Part shown: one piece after another, positions 8,274-17,084 of the stretch
Numbering within the stretch: position 1 is the first letter of the stretch
Layout of the letters: each line of letters opens with the position of its first letter
Assembly: GCA_002336915.1 (NCBI GenBank)
Contig: DDET01000039.1
Location: forward strand, 1 to 48,463
Direction: 5' to 3'
From: Bacteroidetes bacterium UBA1947
Lineage (GTDB): Bacteria > Bacteroidota > Bacteroidia > Chitinophagales > Chitinophagaceae
DNA: 48,463 nucleotides
The notes under the pieces: model-generated
Databases searched by the model: none
What the model was told of the DNA's origin: nothing
Seen by the model: the letters and a program-made list of their open reading frames with translations, nothing else
Translations under genes and position numbers: made by a program

Positions 8274-10316
8274 GTGAGTTTCCTTTTTCCGCTTTTCCTG
8301 CTCGCAGGCATTAGCCTTGCAATACCCGTACTTATCCACCTTTTCAACCTCAGGAGGTACAAAACGGTATTGTTCCCGCATACCCGCTTTTTAAAGAATA
8401 TCCAGCTCAATAGCCGCAAGCAGTCGCAAGTGCGTTACAAATGGCTGCTGGCTGCAAGGCTCTTATTTTTACTCTCACTCATCCTGGCATTTGCACAACC
8501 CTTCTTCACCCAAAACGACAAGAAAGACGCTGGCAACGGGCTCAAGGTCATCTACATAGATAACTCCTACAGTATGCTGGTTAAAAATGGAGCACGTAGC
8601 CTGCTCGAGATCGCCAAAGAGGCCGCCCGCAAGCAACTGAAGAGTGCAGCAACGGGCAGCAGGTTCATCCTCCTCACCAACGACAAGCCCGCGACATACA
8701 AACCCATACCTGCCGATAAAGCACTTACAGAGCTGAATAACATTGACGTTTCCGCTTCCGACAAGTCCGCCGCACAGGTCTTAAGCATCGTCCAGAGTAT
8801 GATGCAGGGCGAAGTAGCAACAGCCGCAGATGTCTATTATTATTCCGATTTCCAGAAGAGCACTTTCGATACCAAGCCCGATGCTTCGCTCATGAAGAAT
8901 GTGGCCTTCTATGGCGTTCCCGTACAGGCCGATGAGCTGCAAAATATTTTTATAGACACCGCTTACCTTAATTCCCCCGTACTGCAAACTGGCCAGCCCA
9001 ATCAGTTGATCGTACGCACAAGGGCCATCGGTAAGCTGCCCAAAGATGCACCGGTCCTGCAGCTGGCTATCAACGGGCAGGTAAAAAGCGCTTCAACCCT
9101 TACCTTTTCTGATAAGAACGAAAGCACCGATACACTCAGTTTCTCTACCAACGATGCCAATTGGCAGCGCATGGTGCTCACGCTCAATGATGCCGCGGTA
9201 AAGTTCGATGACACTTTCCGCATCACCGCCCGCAGCACTCCTGCACTTTCAGTTTTGGTCTTGAACGAAGGCCAGTCTAATCCCTTTATACAAGCCGCTT
9301 TCCGCGCATACAATGGTTTCCGCCTCAATCAATTGGACATAAACTCTACCCCCGCCGACTGGAAAGATTACAACCTCATCATCCTCAATGGTATTACCCA
9401 TATAGATGCTGCTTTAGGCAAATTGCTCGGCAATGCCATGGTGCAAGGACAAACTGTGTGTATCTTCCCCGGCCGCACCGGTAATTTTTCATCTTTCAAC
9501 GAAGGTTTAAAGCAGGCAGGCGATATCCAGGTAAAAGGCCTTGATACTGCCGTGCAGGCAGCAAGCACTTTACAACAGGGCAGCAACCTCGTAAAAGATA
9601 TCTTCGAGCGCATCCCGCCAAATGTCCAGCTTCCCGTGGCCAACTGGCACTATATAATAGAAGCAGGCTTGGGTGCCAACCAGCAGTCCATACTCAGCTT
9701 CCGCAATGGCGATCCTTTCTTCGCAAGGTACTCGCCCGCCAAAGGCCAGCTATACATTTGTGCCACCTCTGCCGATCTGGCTTCCGGCAATTTCCCCGGT
9801 AGCTACTTCTTCGTGCCGTTCATATACCAGATGGCCGTCCAGTCGCGTGGTGGCGATATATATGCCATCACTGCAGGCCGGCAGCAACCCGTTTACCTTC
9901 CCCTTCGCAATGCCGACGAGCGTAATATGATACATCTCTACGGACCCGGCCTCGATGCCATCCCTCCACAGCGCCCTGATGGCGCAGGCCTTGATGTCTT
10001 TATCGATCGTTCCGTTCAGCAGCCCGGTTTTTACAGTCTCGCAGCCACCGGCAGCGATACCATACAGGTCGCCCTCGATGCTGATCGCAAAGAATCACAG
10101 CTTGAAGCCTGGGATATCAGCGCCTTAAAGGATAATTGGAAAAGCCCCGGTGTGCATTGGCTTAGCCTCTCCGCCACGGGCAGCGCGGCAAATAATGGCA
10201 ACTGGGGCAGCTTCCCGCTTTGGAAAGTTTGTGTTATTTTAGCGCTCATAATGCTGGCTGTCGAAACTTACTTGTTAGCAGGCGGCTTTAAAAAACAGAC
10301 CATTGCTGCCTCATAA
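8274..10316 (+). CDS. BatA-type membrane protein with von Willebrand factor A domain
   Basis: A 680-residue inner-membrane protein. Residues 1-80 form the BatA N-terminal module: a hydrophobic segment (~5-22), the basic NLRRYK turn, then a second membrane segment (~58-77). A von Willebrand A-like domain follows, with metal-site motif DNSYS (D at ~96, DxSxS). The middle is a long periplasmic-looking region, and a C-terminal membrane segment lies at ~652-672. BatA-domain proteins are widespread in Bacteroidota and were linked to aerotolerance; the function of this stand-alone long form is not known. The GTG start is chosen because family members begin with a similar SFL-P-FL-AG hydrophobic segment. 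It is followed after 40 bases by the dihydroorotase homologue, probably in the same transcript. Confidence 0.85.
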   Translation: MSFLFPLFLLAGISLAIPVLIHLFNLRRYKTVLFPHTRFLKNIQLNSRKQSQVRYKWLLAARLLFLLSLILAFAQPFFTQNDKKDAGNGLKVIYIDNSYSMLVKNGARSLLEIAKEAARKQLKSAATGSRFILLTNDKPATYKPIPADKALTELNNIDVSASDKSAAQVLSIVQSMMQGEVATAADVYYYSDFQKSTFDTKPDASLMKNVAFYGVPVQADELQNIFIDTAYLNSPVLQTGQPNQLIVRTRAIGKLPKDAPVLQLAINGQVKSASTLTFSDKNESTDTLSFSTNDANWQRMVLTLNDAAVKFDDTFRITARSTPALSVLVLNEGQSNPFIQAAFRAYNGFRLNQLDINSTPADWKDYNLIILNGITHIDAALGKLLGNAMVQGQTVCIFPGRTGNFSSFNEGLKQAGDIQVKGLDTAVQAASTLQQGSNLVKDIFERIPPNVQLPVANWHYIIEAGLGANQQSILSFRNGDPFFARYSPAKGQLYICATSADLASGNFPGSYFFVPFIYQMAVQSRGGDIYAITAGRQQPVYLPLRNADERNMIHLYGPGLDAIPPQRPDGAGLDVFIDRSVQQPGFYSLAATGSDTIQVALDADRKESQLEAWDISALKDNWKSPGVHWLSLSATGSAANNGNWGSFPLWKVCVILALIMLAVETYLLAGGFKKQTIAAS

Positions 10317-10356
10317 CAGCAGGGCTTGTACAAGAGCTTACCAATAATATCATACA

Positions 10357-11622
10357 ATGCTCGTTCTCATCCGCGGGGCAAAGGTTATAGACCCTGCCTC
10401 ACCATTTCACGGTAAAGTAACAGATATACTGCTCGAAGATGGCATCATAAAAACCATTAAAGACGGTATCAAAACCAAAGCGGATACGGTAATAGAAGGC
10501 GAAGGCCTTTGTATCAGTTCCGGCTGGGTCGATGTACTTGCCGATTATCGCGAACCGGGCTTCGAGCACAAAGAAACAATCGCATCAGGTCTCGATGCAG
10601 CAGCAGCAGGTGGTTTCACACATGTACTGCTCGCACCTAATACTAATCCTGTTACAGGCAGCAAGTCCACGGTACAATACATACTTCAAAAAGCTAAAGG
10701 AAATATAGTAAGTCTGCATCCCCTTGGTGTAATAACCAATAATGCAGAAGGCAAAACCCTTGCCGAAATGATGGACATGCATAGCAACGGCGCCCTCGCC
10801 TTCACCGATGGCTGGAAACCCGTACAAAATGCAGGCCTCATGCTCAAGGCACTCGAGTATGTTCGCGCATTCGACGGCATTTTACTGCAGATCCCTGTTG
10901 ATGCCGCTCTTTCCGAAGGTGGACTCATGCACGAAGGCCCTGTGTCCACTCAGCTGGGCATGGCAGGGATTCCCTCCATGGCCGAGAGCTTAATGATACA
11001 TCGTGATATCGAACTACTTCGCTACACAGGCTCAAAGCTCCACATCACAGGCGTCTCCACTGCCGAAGGCGTAGAGATGATCAGGAAAGCAAAAGCCGAA
11101 GGTTTGAACATCACTTGCTCCGTCACGCCATATCACCTCGCCCTCACCGACGAATCATTGAACACATACAGCAGCTTATATAAAGTCTCACCACCGCTCC
11201 GCACCGAGGCCGACAGGCAAGCCCTCATAGCAGGCCTCAATGACGGCACCATCGATTGCATAGCCTCTCACCACCGCCCGCAGGAATGGGACGCAAAGGA
11301 AAAGGAATTTGAATATGCCGCCGATGGTATGAACCTTCAGGAAATAACCTTCCAGGTCATCAACACTATGGGCAATGAGATTGACGCGGATAAACTGGTT
11401 GCAGCCCTAAGCACCAACCCCCGCAAAATATTCGGCCTGTCCGCAGCAAATATTAATGAAGGCGATACCGCCGAATTAACTATTTTTACTACAGGCACAC
11501 CATTCACCCTTCAGGCAGATGATATTAAGTCTGCCTCCCGCAATAACCCCTTCATTGGCAAAGAGCTGAAAGGAAATATTATAGGCATTATCAACAACGG
11601 CATCATTCACCTAAATAAATAA
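10357..11622 (+). CDS. Dihydroorotase-like protein lacking active-site residues (pseudo-dihydroorotase)
   Basis: A 421-residue member of the class I dihydroorotase/amidohydrolase family along its full length (REPGFEHKETI, PNTNPVTGSK, VSTAEGVEMI, VTPYHLALTDE). The metal-binding D-x-H-x-H of active enzymes is DVLADY here (residues ~59-64), so both histidines are gone. The H-C-E-D region reads IPVDAAL, HVST is GVST, TPHHL is TPYHL, and the catalytic Asp of TDHAPH is Ser (ASHHRPQ, ~residue 304). It should not bind the usual zinc or hydrolyse dihydroorotate. Inactive dihydroorotases in other bacteria act as structural partners of aspartate transcarbamoylase, and that role is plausible here but unproven. 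It lies between the BatA-like and DUF4199 genes with short gaps, consistent with an operon. Confidence 0.88.
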   Translation: MLVLIRGAKVIDPASPFHGKVTDILLEDGIIKTIKDGIKTKADTVIEGEGLCISSGWVDVLADYREPGFEHKETIASGLDAAAAGGFTHVLLAPNTNPVTGSKSTVQYILQKAKGNIVSLHPLGVITNNAEGKTLAEMMDMHSNGALAFTDGWKPVQNAGLMLKALEYVRAFDGILLQIPVDAALSEGGLMHEGPVSTQLGMAGIPSMAESLMIHRDIELLRYTGSKLHITGVSTAEGVEMIRKAKAEGLNITCSVTPYHLALTDESLNTYSSLYKVSPPLRTEADRQALIAGLNDGTIDCIASHHRPQEWDAKEKEFEYAADGMNLQEITFQVINTMGNEIDADKLVAALSTNPRKIFGLSAANINEGDTAELTIFTTGTPFTLQADDIKSASRNNPFIGKELKGNIIGIINNGIIHLNK

Positions 11623-11632
11623 TACAGCGATC

Positions 11633-12130
11633 ATGAAAAATACACACATGAAATACGGCCTTGTAACTGGGCTTATAATGGTAGTGGTTGGGGCCATCCT
11701 ATACATTTCAGGGGTAGCGCTGAAACCGGGCATGCAGTACGTCAGCTACATTCCCTTCCTCATTGGTCTTATTTTAAATGCGAACGCCTTCACAAAAGAA
11801 AATGACGGCTTTGTAACCTATGGCAATGTTTTCAGCAGCGGGTTTAAAGCATCAGCCATCATTTCTCTTTTATTGCTCCTGTGGTCTATAGTCAGCATGT
11901 TCATCTTCCCGCACATGAAAGATGAGATACTGGAAATGGCCCGCAAAAAAATGGCCGAAAACCCCAAGATGAGCGATGAGGATATAGACACAGCAATGAA
12001 CATGACCAAAAAATATTGGAATGTGTTTATGGTTGCCGGTGTTATTTTCACTACTCTTTTCTGGGGTGCAATATTCTCACTCATCGCCGCCGCCATCCCT
12101 AAAAAGAAAGGCGCAGCCCCAATGCAGTAA
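11633..12130 (+). CDS. DUF4199 family membrane protein
   Basis: A 165-residue protein with four predicted membrane segments (~10-29, ~36-54, ~76-96 and ~130-155) and a charged Lys/Glu/Asp-rich loop at ~97-125. The pattern, including the early KYGL-TGL and central YGNVFSSGFKA, fits DUF4199, a Bacteroidota family with no assigned function. It starts 10 bases after the dihydroorotase-like gene, so it is probably co-transcribed, and a terminator ends the unit. Confidence 0.8.
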   Translation: MKNTHMKYGLVTGLIMVVVGAILYISGVALKPGMQYVSYIPFLIGLILNANAFTKENDGFVTYGNVFSSGFKASAIISLLLLLWSIVSMFIFPHMKDEILEMARKKMAENPKMSDEDIDTAMNMTKKYWNVFMVAGVIFTTLFWGAIFSLIAAAIPKKKGAAPMQ

Positions 12131-12154
12131 GCTAAATACCACACACATCATACA

Positions 12155-12184
12155 TGTCCCGCACACCCTGCGGGACATTTTTTA
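12155..12184 (+). terminator. Rho-independent terminator
   Basis: TGTCCCGCA (12155-12163) pairs with TGCGGGACA (12169-12177), followed by a T-rich tail. It ends the 8274-12130 gene group. Confidence 0.9.
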
Positions 12185-12187
12185 TGC

Positions 12188-12266
12188 GTAGCGTCAGCAC
12201 CGCTTCTGGCAGTCAGGCGCGGTAAGGGTGGGTAGCGTCAGTACCGCTTTCCGCGGTCAGACGCGT
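12188..12266. repeat. Two tandem copies of a dispersed GTAGCGTCAG repeat
   Basis: Copy A (12188-12222) and copy B (12232-12266) both read GTAGCGTCAG-ACCGCTT, then a C/G-rich centre and GTCAG-CGCG. A third copy lies inverted at 23163-23199. The copies are imperfect palindromes and lie outside genes. Confidence 0.8.
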
Positions 12267-12349
12267 TCACGATAACTCCCGGTTTGCCACCGGAATTCTT
12301 CCTCCTGCAGCCCAATCAAAGAACACTGTCTTGCCGATGACATCAATTG

Positions 12350-12398
12350 CCCCGGCCTTCAGGCCGGGGATAAAGAAACGACGATCGGGCTTTAGCCC
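12350..12398. repeat. Palindromic REP-like element
   Basis: CCCCGGCCT (12350-12358) and AGGCCGGGG (12361-12369) form a perfect palindrome around TC. GGGCTTTAGCCC (12387-12398) forms a second. With the adjacent GTAGCGTCAG copies they fill most of the 372-base gap between the DUF4199 and glycosyltransferase genes; no gene is supported there. Confidence 0.65.
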
Positions 12399-12502
12399 AA
12401 ATCCTCGCGATGGTAGGTAGTTCCGCACTTTTCCGCCAAAATTAACACCCTCATCCGCGCACATAATACGCCATAAAAGAAAATCCTGTATTTTAGCGCC
12501 CG

Positions 12503-13468
12503 ATGCACACTGATATCTCTATAGTAGTACCCCTGTATAACGAAGAAGAGTCCCTGCCGGAACTGATGGCATGGATCGACAAGGTGTGTACAGAGCATTC
12601 ATATGCATATGAGGTAATAATGGTCGACGATGGCAGTACCGACAATAGCTGGGAAGTAGTAGAGAAATTGTCTAACCAATATTCCACCCTCCGCGGCATC
12701 CGCTTCCAGCGCAATTACGGCAAGAGCGCCGCCCTCAACGAGGCCTTCAAAGCAGCCGTGGGCAACGTGGTCATCACCATGGACGCCGATCTCCAGGACA
12801 GCCCCGACGAGATCCCCGACCTCTATCGCATGATTATAGTTGATGGTTTCGACCTCGTCAGCGGCTGGAAAAAAGTGCGCTACGATAATAAGTTAACCAA
12901 GAACCTACCCTCCAAGCTCTATAACGCAGTCAATCGCAGCCTCTCCGGCATCCAGCTCCACGACTTCAATTGCGGACTGAAATCCTATAAAAGAAAGGTT
13001 GTAAAGAGCATAGAAGTATATGGCGAGATGCATCGCTTCATACCCGTACTGGCCAAATGGGCAGGCTTTAAGAAGATAGGTGAGAAGGTAGTGCAGCACC
13101 GCGCCCGCAAGTACGGTGTTTCCAAGTTCGGCTGGGAGCGTTTCATCAATGGTTTTCTCGATCTGCTCTCTGTACAGTTCACCAGCCGCTTCGGCAAGAA
13201 GCCTATGCACTTTTTTGGTGTCTGGGGTACCCTCATGTTTATGCTGGGTTTCGGCATGACCTTATATTTGGTAATAGCTCGCATATCCGCCGGCGCCGAT
13301 TTCGGCCTTACCCACAGGGTTACTTTTTACCTGGCCATAGCTACTATGATCATGGGTACCCAGTTTTTCCTCACCGGTTTCGTAGCCGAGCTGGTAACCC
13401 GCAACGCCGCCGACAGGAATCACTACCTCGTTGAGCAACGCCTGGGCTGGGAAATGCCAAAGGACTAA
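12503..13468 (+). CDS. Family 2 glycosyltransferase, GtrB/DPM1-like
   Basis: A 321-residue membrane-associated glycosyltransferase. The GT-A domain occupies residues ~1-215 and begins SIVVPLYNEEESLPEL, with VDDGSTDNS and the donor/metal-binding segment MDADLQDSPDEI. Two membrane helices follow (~232-256 and ~270-293) and the C-terminus is short and charged. This matches polyprenyl-phosphate glycosyltransferases (GtrB, ArnC, DPM1 types), which move a sugar from a nucleotide donor to a lipid carrier for later use in surface glycan or glycolipid synthesis. The sugar cannot be read from the sequence. It is probably transcribed alone: a terminator lies upstream and ~100 bases separate it from the receptor gene. 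A weak -7 like TATTTTAG at 12489-12496 would give a very short leader. Confidence 0.93.
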   Translation: MHTDISIVVPLYNEEESLPELMAWIDKVCTEHSYAYEVIMVDDGSTDNSWEVVEKLSNQYSTLRGIRFQRNYGKSAALNEAFKAAVGNVVITMDADLQDSPDEIPDLYRMIIVDGFDLVSGWKKVRYDNKLTKNLPSKLYNAVNRSLSGIQLHDFNCGLKSYKRKVVKSIEVYGEMHRFIPVLAKWAGFKKIGEKVVQHRARKYGVSKFGWERFINGFLDLLSVQFTSRFGKKPMHFFGVWGTLMFMLGFGMTLYLVIARISAGADFGLTHRVTFYLAIATMIMGTQFFLTGFVAELVTRNAADRNHYLVEQRLGWEMPKD

Positions 13469-13569
13469 ATATTATCATATCAAGCTTGTTTAACATTACT
13501 TTATTATCACGCTATTAGCGTTTTCTCGTTTATTTCAGGCAACTTTGTGCCTTCATTTGTATTATTAAT

Positions 13570-16164
13570 ATGTATCTGGCACAAAGGATCTTAGTCCTGT
13601 TTTTGGTTTGTTTTATTTCTGTTCCCGCTATTGCGCAGCAAAATACTCAACTTGGTAAGGTCACCGGTCGCCTGGTGGCCGGCAAAAAGAACCCGGTATC
13701 ATATGCTACAGTTACTTTGCTCCGCCCCGACTCTACCGTAGTCGGTGGCGACCTCACTAAAGAAGACGGCTCTTTTTCTATATCACCCACAGGTACCGGT
13801 AAATTCTTGCTCCGTACGAATGCTATTGGTTACCAAAACAGGATAATCGGCGGTATCGAGATCACACAGGATGCGACTACTAAAAGCATGGGCAACATTA
13901 CCCTTTCCCAAACCGAGCAGGCACTCAAAGCTGTTGAGATAACAGGTGAGAAAGCTGTGATGGAAATGAAGGTGGACAAGAAAGTGTTTAACGTTGAGAA
14001 AAATATCACCACAGCCGGTGGCAGCGCTTCCGATGTATTGCAAAATGTTCCCTCGGTGTCTGTCGACGCCGACGGCAATGTAAGCCTGCGCGGCAAAAGT
14101 GACGTAACCATTCTTATCGATGGCAAGCCCGCCACACTCCTTGGTAGCGATGTGGCATCAGCTCTGCAAAGTATATCGGCCTCCAGCATCGAAAGTGTTG
14201 AGGTGATCACAAACCCTTCCGCCAAATATGATGCGCAGGGAATGACCGGCATTCTCAACATCATTACAAAAAAAGACCGCGCTTTTGGCATTAACGGCAA
14301 CGTAACACTGGGCGCAGGTACCGGCGATAAGTACAATGCAGGCCTTGGCCTCAATGCACATAAAGGCAAGTGGAATGTATTTATCAACAGCAACTTGCGC
14401 TTCAACAATACCTATAATAATGTAGGCACCTTGCGTCATGACAAGAATACCGATACATTCGGTTCATACCTGGTGTACCACACCACCGAGATTGTGCCGC
14501 GCCACTTCAATGGCTGGTTCAATACACTTGGCGCCACCTGGGATATGGACAAGAACAATTCGATAACCGTGACCGGTAATGTCAACATAATGCAGCATGC
14601 ATTTAAGGACGCATCGCACTACAATGTCTCGGTGGTTGAATCAAACACGCCCATCTTCAACCAGGACAGGTACAGCAATTCAGTAGGTGATCTGCGTGGT
14701 CTTTCGGGTTCGCTCAACTATAAGCACAAGTTCAAAAAGAAGGACGAAGAATTTACGCTCGATGCCAATGGTTCTAACTTTCACGCAGAGCGTACTCAGG
14801 AATATTTTACCGTTTCACATGATCCGCAGCACCCCGATATCATTTACCAGTCCGCACCGGGTAATGGCACCAACAATTCATTCACAGGTTCTGCCGATTA
14901 TACCGATCCGCTTTTCACTAAAAATGGCAAGCTGGGCCTGGGTATCAAAACACAAATAACCAACTTCAACAGCAGCAACGATGCAATGCTGGATACCAAT
15001 AACCGCACACAATACCGCGACTCCTCAACATGGTCCGCTTACAATTATACACAGCAAATACATGCTGCATATATCAACTGGAGCGACCAGTTGGGCAAGT
15101 TCTCTTACCAGCTGGGCCTGCGTGCTGAGGACGCTATCTACGATGGCAGCAACAAAGTGCCTTTCGATACCAGCTTCAGCAATAATTTTTTCGGCCTTTT
15201 TCCTTCAGCCTTTATATCTTACCAGTTGCCGGCGCAGCAGAGCGTTTACCTGAACTATAGCCGACGCACCAATCGGCCTAACTTCTGGCAGTTAATGCCC
15301 TACAAAGACCTTTCTAATCCGAGTACGGTCAGCCAGGGCAACCCTGACCTTATACCCGAGTTCATTCACAACATTGAGCTGAGCTATAACAAGCAAACCA
15401 CTAAGGGAGATAACTTTATTCTCAGCCTGTACTATCAGAACACCCGCAACCTGATAGAGCGTGTTATCCGTACTTACGATGCCGGCGAGCTAGCAGGCAG
15501 GCTCTACAGCCAGCCGCTCAATATCGCCAGCGCCAGTACCTACGGCCTTGATCTTACCGGCAAGTTCCAGTTATTGCCCATCTGGGATGCCACCCTGAAT
15601 GTCAACGCATTCCAAAACCGGATCAACATTGGTGCTGCCGATTCTGCTACCCGGAGCTTTTTAAGCAATACCAATGGCTTCAGCTGGTTTGGCAAAGTCA
15701 ATAGCAGTCTTAGGTTGCCGGCAGGCTTTTCCCTGCAGCTCAATGGCAACTACGAATCACCCAAAGTAATAGCCCAGGGCAAGTTGCAGGAATCGTATTG
15801 GATAGACCTTGCAGTCAAGAAAAGCTTCTGGAAGGGCAAAGCCAACCTTACGGTTAATTGCTCCGACATTTTCAAAACACGCAAATTCGTAAATGAGTAC
15901 GATCTGCCCTCATATAGCCAGCAGATACTCCGCGAAAAGGAGACCCGTATTGGTAATATTTCCTTTACATACCGCTTCGGTAAGTCGGCCGATGATAAGC
16001 CTAAAGGTCCTATGGACGCAGCGCCTAAACGCAAGAAGAAAGACAATGCCCCACCCGAAAAAGACCGCGAGAACAACCTGAAACAGGGCGATGACGAAGG
16101 CGGCGGCGGCGGCGGAGGGGGCAATGCTCCCGCAGGCGGCAATGGCGGCGGAAAGGGCGGATAA
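13570..16164 (+). CDS. Outer-membrane TonB-dependent-receptor-like protein
   Basis: An 864-residue protein. It has a signal peptide (residues 1-23, ending AIAQ), a carboxypeptidase-like regulatory domain (~28-110: VTGRLVAGKKNPVSYATV), a plug domain (~125-235: SDVLQNVPSVSVDADGNVSLRG, truncated here to its key words; ILIDGKPA; SIESVEVITNPSAKYDA) and a large outer-membrane beta-barrel (~240-805). The domain order fits the Bacteroidota 'outer membrane beta-barrel family' receptors, which import or sense an unknown substrate. No SusD partner lies beside it, so it is not a classical Sus pair. After the barrel, ~55 residues form a basic, then acidic, then Gly-rich tail, unlike the aromatic C-terminus expected of a barrel protein. 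Confidence 0.92.
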   Translation: MYLAQRILVLFLVCFISVPAIAQQNTQLGKVTGRLVAGKKNPVSYATVTLLRPDSTVVGGDLTKEDGSFSISPTGTGKFLLRTNAIGYQNRIIGGIEITQDATTKSMGNITLSQTEQALKAVEITGEKAVMEMKVDKKVFNVEKNITTAGGSASDVLQNVPSVSVDADGNVSLRGKSDVTILIDGKPATLLGSDVASALQSISASSIESVEVITNPSAKYDAQGMTGILNIITKKDRAFGINGNVTLGAGTGDKYNAGLGLNAHKGKWNVFINSNLRFNNTYNNVGTLRHDKNTDTFGSYLVYHTTEIVPRHFNGWFNTLGATWDMDKNNSITVTGNVNIMQHAFKDASHYNVSVVESNTPIFNQDRYSNSVGDLRGLSGSLNYKHKFKKKDEEFTLDANGSNFHAERTQEYFTVSHDPQHPDIIYQSAPGNGTNNSFTGSADYTDPLFTKNGKLGLGIKTQITNFNSSNDAMLDTNNRTQYRDSSTWSAYNYTQQIHAAYINWSDQLGKFSYQLGLRAEDAIYDGSNKVPFDTSFSNNFFGLFPSAFISYQLPAQQSVYLNYSRRTNRPNFWQLMPYKDLSNPSTVSQGNPDLIPEFIHNIELSYNKQTTKGDNFILSLYYQNTRNLIERVIRTYDAGELAGRLYSQPLNIASASTYGLDLTGKFQLLPIWDATLNVNAFQNRINIGAADSATRSFLSNTNGFSWFGKVNSSLRLPAGFSLQLNGNYESPKVIAQGKLQESYWIDLAVKKSFWKGKANLTVNCSDIFKTRKFVNEYDLPSYSQQILREKETRIGNISFTYRFGKSADDKPKGPMDAAPKRKKKDNAPPEKDRENNLKQGDDEGGGGGGGGNAPAGGNGGGKGG

Positions 16165-16197
16165 TGAACACTTATAAAAGTTGGCTCCATTTTTGAA

Positions 16198-16205
16198 TAT
16201 ATTTG
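16198..16205 (+). promoter_or_regulatory. Candidate -7 element upstream of the DUF4197 gene
   Basis: TATATTTG is a full match to TAnnTTTG, 24 bases before the ATG at 16230. The nearest upstream TTG (16181) is only 14 bases away, shorter than usual, so the -33 part is not supported. Confidence 0.4.
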
Positions 16206-16229
16206 GAAACAAGAATTTAAAACTGACTT

Positions 16230-16994
16230 ATGAAGATATTTTTGAAAACGAGTTTTGTCGCTGCAGCTTTGTTTGCCACAGCGTTGCAAGGCAATGCACA
16301 GACCTTTAAAGATTACACCAACAAGGCCAATAACCTGCTGAATGGCAATAAGAACAATAATTCGGGCAACCAGGGGACTATGAGTGGCCTCAGCAATACC
16401 GATATCGTGGCGGCCCTGCGCGAGGCTTTGCAGATAGGTGCACAGAACTCCGGCAAGAAGCTGTCGCTGCCCAATGGTTATTTTGGCAATACACTCATCA
16501 AGATATTGATGCCCCCCGAGGCTAAGAAGATGGAAAGCACCCTGCGCAGCATAGGTATGGGCGACCAGGTGGATCAGGCCATTCTCTCCATGAACCGCGC
16601 GGCCGAAGATGCAGCGATGAAGGCGGTACCTATATTTATCGATGCGATAAAGGGTATGTCCATACAAGATGGTCTTTCTATCCTTAAGGGTGGCAGCGGC
16701 GCAGCTACCAATTACCTTAAAGCAAGGACCACCACGGCGCTCACCAATGCCTTCCGTCCCATCATACAGGGTTCGCTGGACAAAGTGAACGCTACCAGGT
16801 ACTGGAAAGACATTTTTACTTATTATAATAAATTGCCCATGGTAAGCCATGTGAATACAGATCTTACAGGTTATGTTACCGAGCGCGCCCTCAACGGCCT
16901 CTTCGTTACCGTGGCCGACGAGGAAAATAAGATACGTACCAACCCTGCTGCCCGTGTTACCGATATCCTTAAAAAGGTATTTGGGGCACGTTAA
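16230..16994 (+). CDS. DUF4197 family exported protein
   Basis: A 254-residue protein with a signal peptide (residues 1-~23, ending GNAQ), an Asn-rich linker, then a DUF4197 domain covering residues ~45-254. Family hallmarks are visible: an ALREALQIGA start, PPEAKKMESTLRSIGMG, MNRAAEDAA, a central YLKARTTTAL segment and the final TERALNGLF-VADEE-IR-NPAAR. The family occurs in Gram-negative bacteria and its role is not established; the sequence suggests a helical periplasmic protein without an enzyme motif. It is flanked by the receptor upstream and the DUF349 gene 90 bases downstream. Confidence 0.88.
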   Translation: MKIFLKTSFVAAALFATALQGNAQTFKDYTNKANNLLNGNKNNNSGNQGTMSGLSNTDIVAALREALQIGAQNSGKKLSLPNGYFGNTLIKILMPPEAKKMESTLRSIGMGDQVDQAILSMNRAAEDAAMKAVPIFIDAIKGMSIQDGLSILKGGSGAATNYLKARTTTALTNAFRPIIQGSLDKVNATRYWKDIFTYYNKLPMVSHVNTDLTGYVTERALNGLFVTVADEENKIRTNPAARVTDILKKVFGAR

Positions 16995-17084
16995 TAACAT
17001 GTTCTTTATATTCAATATCGCAGATTCCCGTATCTTGCGATACGAAAAAACCGCTACATAGCTACATTCTAAACGCACACGACA

